Shown here: positions 61,043-64,000 of the stretch, one piece after another
Position numbering within the stretch: the first letter of the stretch is position 1
How the letters are laid out: every line of letters begins with the position of its first letter
NCBI GenBank assembly: GCA_000621985.1
Contig: JHWW01000001.1
Coordinates: 186,001 to 250,000 of the forward strand
Direction of reading: 5' to 3'
Source: Lachnospiraceae bacterium V9D3004
GTDB taxonomy: Bacteria; Bacillota; Clostridia; Lachnospirales; Lachnospiraceae
Length of the DNA stretch: 64,000 nucleotides
Notes under the pieces: generated by a model
The model's input: only the letters and a program-made list of their open reading frames with translations
The model's database searches: none
What the model was told of the DNA's origin: nothing
Translations under genes and position numbers: made by a program

Positions 61043-62212
61043 ATGGAAACATATGAAATATTCAAAAGTCTGGCTATCATTCTCGTATCTGCAAAGGTCT
61101 GCGGTCTCATCGCAGCAAAATTAAAGGCACCGCAGGTAGTGGGTGAGATCGTTGCCGGACTTCTTATAGGTCCGGGAGTGTTCGGACTTGTTGATCAGAG
61201 TGAACTTATAAGCGGAATGGCTGAGATCGGAGTTGTACTGCTTATGTTCTTTGCGGGACTTGAGACAAGCCTCAGGGACCTTGCAAAGACCGGAGTAAAA
61301 GCGCTTGTAATAGCATGTGCCGGAGTGGCTGTGCCTTTACTTGGCGGTTACTTGTTATATTCATGTTATTACGGATTTGCTGCGGCAGGCAGTGAAGAAT
61401 TCCTCACTGCGATATTCGTGGGCGTGATCATGACCGCCACATCGGTAAGTATAACCGTTGCATCTCTTCAGGAACTGGGTTATCTGAAAACAGATACCGG
61501 AACTACGATAATGAGCGCAGCGATAATAGATGATGTTATAGGAATAATAGTTCTTACGTTTGTTGTCGGAATGAAGGACCCCTCATCAAATGCCGGAAGG
61601 GTCATACTTAACACTGTTTTGTTCTTTGCCGGAGCGTTTGTTGTGGGGATCATCGTATATAAGATATTCAAACTTCTGGACAAAAGGTATCCTCATACCA
61701 GGAGAATACCGATATTCGGATTCGTGCTGGCATTTGCGCTTGCATATGTTGCGGAGAAGTTCTTCGGGATCGCCGATATCACCGGAGCATACGTTGCGGG
61801 AATAATACTCTGCAGCATTGACGATTCGGAATACATTGCCCGCAAGGTTGATGTGAGCAATTATATGATATTTGCACCGGTTTTCTTCTGCAGTATCGGT
61901 CTTAAGACATCCATAGGAGATATGGATGAATCGCTCCTTTTGTTCTGCGTTCTGTTCGTCATTGTTGCATTGGCGTCCAAGATAATAGGATGCGGACTTG
62001 CTTCAAAACTTCTTCGGTTTAACATACATGATTCTCTTAAGATCGGTGTGGGAATGATGACGAGGGGAGAGGTCGCACTTATCGTTGCGCAGAAAGGTCT
62101 GTCGGTCGGAATGATCGAATCCAGATACTTTACGGCAGTCATTCTCCTTATAATAGTATCTTCGATAGCAACCCCGATAACTCTCAAATATCTGTATTCA
62201 AAGCATTCATAA
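61043..62212 (+). CDS. CPA2-type cation/proton antiporter
   Basis: A 389-residue transporter of the KefB/NapA family with about 12 hydrophobic helices. LIGPGVFGLVDQ, VLLMFFAGLETSLRDL and TATSVSITVASLQELG hold conserved residues, and SAAIIDDVIGIIVLT carries the paired acidic residues that bind the ion. It exchanges Na+ or K+ for H+ and supports pH or salt balance. No C-terminal RCK domain is attached, unlike KefB. AGAGGTG lies before the ATG. It is followed by a terminator-like hairpin. Confidence 0.92.
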   Translation: METYEIFKSLAIILVSAKVCGLIAAKLKAPQVVGEIVAGLLIGPGVFGLVDQSELISGMAEIGVVLLMFFAGLETSLRDLAKTGVKALVIACAGVAVPLLGGYLLYSCYYGFAAAGSEEFLTAIFVGVIMTATSVSITVASLQELGYLKTDTGTTIMSAAIIDDVIGIIVLTFVVGMKDPSSNAGRVILNTVLFFAGAFVVGIIVYKIFKLLDKRYPHTRRIPIFGFVLAFALAYVAEKFFGIADITGAYVAGIILCSIDDSEYIARKVDVSNYMIFAPVFFCSIGLKTSIGDMDESLLLFCVLFVIVALASKIIGCGLASKLLRFNIHDSLKIGVGMMTRGEVALIVAQKGLSVGMIESRYFTAVILLIIVSSIATPITLKYLYSKHS

Positions 62213-62273
62213 GAATAGTACTGAATATAACCTTGAAAATGCTGAATTGAATGACAACTTCATGTGGAGATTC

Positions 62274-62329
62274 TACAGCTGTACCCAAACATTAATTCGG
62301 AATATACGTTTGGTACAGCTGTAATTTTA
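62274..62329 (+). terminator. Terminator after the antiporter gene
   Basis: TACAGCTGTACC and GGTACAGCTGTA form 12-base perfect arms, extended by AAAC/GTTT, with a loop of about 18 bases, then ATTTTAT. Confidence 0.7.
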
Positions 62330-62384
62330 TAATACATAATAGTTATTAACCCGATTTTTGAAAAATAACAACATGAAAATTGAG

Positions 62385-62414
62385 TTATTCACAAAGTTAT
62401 TCACGTTATTCACT
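62385..62414 (+). promoter_or_regulatory. Three DnaA-box-like nonamers
   Basis: TTATTCACA (62385-62393), TTATTCACG (62397-62405) and TTATTCACT (62406-62414) match the DnaA box TTATNCACA at 9, 8 and 8 positions. They lie in a 515-base AT-rich gap (62213-62727), which also has a small palindrome GTTGTTATACAAC and the hairpin AACTGC/GCAGTT near 62600. Confidence 0.4.
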
Positions 62415-62639
62415 ATTTTTGTAGACATGAGTAGTTGTTATACAACACTACCATAATTTGCCAAAAAAGGCATTTGTAAAAAAAATAAATAATGCTTGAC
62501 TTTGTAATTGTAATAACATTAGAAAAATAATGCACGAAATGTCTGAAAATTCCCGGGCCTGAAAACTTCCGGCACAGTTCTGTTTAACGGAAACTGCTTC
62601 GCAGTTATAAAAAAAAGATAAAAAAACTAATTATTTTTC

Positions 62640-62668
62640 TTGAACAGAGTGTAAGAGAATGGTATAAT
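62640..62668 (+). promoter_or_regulatory. Promoter of the chemoreceptor gene
   Basis: TTGAAC at 62640-62645 and TATAAT at 62663-62668 with a 17-base spacer, sigma-A type rather than the flagellar sigma-D type. Confidence 0.75.
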
Positions 62669-62727
62669 GATTACTAACTTTACAGAGGGTATAAGTAAAA
62701 GAATATAATTTTTGGGAGGAAAGCTAT

Positions 62728-64000
62728 ATGTTTAAAAATCTAAAACTAAAAGTTAGTATCACAATTGTTGTGGCTATCATTACGGCTGTGTTCATGGTAG
62801 TGCTCTTTGTCGTATCCGATATGAACATGACTCATGCTATGAGAACCACGGCGGAGAATAACATGGAGACATCCATGGATGCAAAGATTCAGATTGTTAA
62901 TGAATATATCGCCAATGCGGAGAGAACCTTGATCGAGTTCTCAAAGGGCGGAGAGATCCTTGCGGTTGCAAAGGATCCGCATAATGCTGAACTTCAGGCT
63001 GCAGCACAGAGGTTCAATGCTGATTTTGCTGAAGCAGCAGGCAACTGGGAAGGTATGTATTATGCAACATGGGAATCGGAGACCATTACCCATTCCAACC
63101 CCAAGGCGATCGGGCTTATACTTCGTGAGGGAGACAGACTTAAGGAATTGCAGGATGGTATTCTTGCTTCGGGTAATATTCATAATATCGGTATATTGTG
63201 CTCACCGGCATCGGGTCAGCTTGTTATATCAATGTATGCTCCTGTAAAAGACGGAGATACTCCGCTCGGATTCGTAGGCGGCGGTGTATATGCGGGAGGA
63301 CTTAAGGATCTTCTTGATGCGTCTGTTATGAAAGGTATGGAGAATTCAACATACTCACTTATCAATGTAGAGACGGGCGTGTACATATTTGACAGCGATG
63401 AGGCTCTTATCAATCAGGAAGTAACAGATCAGAATACACTTGATATAATCAAAGAGATCAAGGATAACGGCAAGGATAAAGGCAATGCGGAATATAAGGG
63501 CGAAGACGGAGAGAAGTATTTTGCTTCGTACAAGTCTCTTCCTGACAGAGGATGGGCATTTGTCGTAAAGGATAAGTCATCAGAGGTATTCGCTGCGGCA
63601 AACCAGAATAAAGTTATACTCGGTATACTGTGTATTGTTGCATTCCTTTTGATAACTGTTGTATCATGCATATTCGTAACTATCAGTATGCAGCCGCTTG
63701 CTCGTGTTCTTAAGTCTATCGACAGACTCAAGAATCTCAATCTTAAGCAGGATGCAGGCATCAAGAAGTATGTTGGAGGATCAAGTGAAGTCGGAATGAT
63801 CGCAACCGCGGTTGATTCACTGTCCGAGACTTTGAGAGAGATAATACAGACACTTAACAATTGTTCCGAATCACTCAGCGGAAGTTCCGATACAATGACG
63901 CTTACATCAAGAGATCTTCTTGACAGTATTGAGAATAATGCTGCAACCACCGAAGAATTATCGGCAAGTATCATCAGCACCAATTCTTCTATTGATGCTG
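62728..64000 (+). CDS. Methyl-accepting chemotaxis protein, 3' truncated
   Basis: A chemoreceptor cut by the window end after about 424 residues. An N-terminal transmembrane helix (KVSITIVVAIITAVFMVVLF) is followed by an extracellular Cache-type ligand domain (about 35-285; MYYATWESETITHSNPKAIG and YFASYKSLPDRGWAFVVKDK), a second helix (VILGILCIVAFLLITVVSC), a HAMP-like linker, and the start of the signalling coiled coil (ENNAATTEELSASI). GGGAGGA precedes the ATG. Ligand unknown. With the flagellar genes it supports a motile organism. Confidence 0.93.
   Translation, partial: MFKNLKLKVSITIVVAIITAVFMVVLFVVSDMNMTHAMRTTAENNMETSMDAKIQIVNEYIANAERTLIEFSKGGEILAVAKDPHNAELQAAAQRFNADFAEAAGNWEGMYYATWESETITHSNPKAIGLILREGDRLKELQDGILASGNIHNIGILCSPASGQLVISMYAPVKDGDTPLGFVGGGVYAGGLKDLLDASVMKGMENSTYSLINVETGVYIFDSDEALINQEVTDQNTLDIIKEIKDNGKDKGNAEYKGEDGEKYFASYKSLPDRGWAFVVKDKSSEVFAAANQNKVILGILCIVAFLLITVVSCIFVTISMQPLARVLKSIDRLKNLNLKQDAGIKKYVGGSSEVGMIATAVDSLSETLREIIQTLNNCSESLSGSSDTMTLTSRDLLDSIENNAATTEELSASIISTNSSIDA

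Noticed and set aside
62213-62727. Replication origin in the AT-rich gap
   Set aside because: DnaA-box-like sites alone are weak evidence; dnaA, dnaN, parAB or rpmH are not nearby.

Overview
This window looks like the chromosome of a low-to-mid GC, Gram-positive, motile, plant-polysaccharide-degrading member of the Lachnospiraceae (Butyrivibrio/Pseudobutyrivibrio/Roseburia-like). The basis is inference from content: a SCIFF ranthipeptide and its radical-SAM maturase beside tgt-yajC, GatCAB transamidosome genes, a Lachnospiraceae-type DUF6465 protein, the mbl-flhO-flhP flagellar order, a TPP-riboswitch thi operon, and secreted GH10/GH43/GH97 enzymes carrying basic Fn3, Big2 and leucine-rich modules. 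I could not run database searches, so the genus is not fixed.

Layout. 1-1250: the end of an AI-2E-type permease, then tRNA-Val and tRNA-Met. 1249-5548: a reverse-strand AraC regulator divergent from a secreted GH97 enzyme. 5576-9786: tRNA-Pro, a DUF6465 protein, gatCAB, tRNA-Trp. 9894-14318: tgt, yajC, a convergent PHP phosphoesterase, a palindromic repeat element, then scfA-scfB. 14408-17494: mbl and three flagellar genes (flhO, flhP, a FlgJ-like rod protein). 17660-22074: recD2, a comF-like gene, yvyF and a convergent cvfB-like gene. 22179-28956: a secreted SH3/NlpC-P60 hydrolase, a second copy of the palindromic repeat, and two tandem paralogous secreted GH43 enzymes. 29018-33648: a stack of hairpins, then the reverse-strand thiS-thiG-thiH-thiE-thiC operon under a TPP riboswitch. 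33716-35801: two paralogous secreted proteins with acidic tracts and lysine-rich tails. 35919-44579: an exporter made of three adaptor lipoproteins, one FtsX/MacB-type permease and two ATPases, one with an AbrB-like tail, followed by a thioesterase. 44642-48428: prmA, an intracellular GH43 and a secreted leucine-rich protein. 48451-54260: CPBP protease, Dus, Lgt, and a membrane glycosyltransferase group. 54348-60962: GH10 xylanase, a direct-repeat hairpin region, valS, a 46-codon gene and a zinc-ribbon/TPR protein. 61043-64000: a CPA2-type antiporter, an AT-rich gap with three DnaA-box-like nonamers, and a chemoreceptor cut by the window end.

How it fits together. GH10 and the two secreted GH43 proteins would attack arabinoxylan outside the cell, the third GH43 lacks a signal peptide and would finish imported oligomers, and GH97 would remove alpha-linked sugars. 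Several secreted proteins end in, or carry, strongly basic non-catalytic modules and no LPXTG or SLH signal is seen, which suggests charge-based retention at the wall. Motility genes and the chemoreceptor fit a fibre-seeking gut bacterium.

The least explained items are the two-copy palindromic repeat with compensating base changes (12395-12590 and 23852-24033), the acidic/basic tandem secreted proteins, the exporter with three adaptors and an AbrB-tailed ATPase, and the structured spacer inside the SCIFF operon. No CRISPR array, prophage, transposase or rRNA operon was seen.
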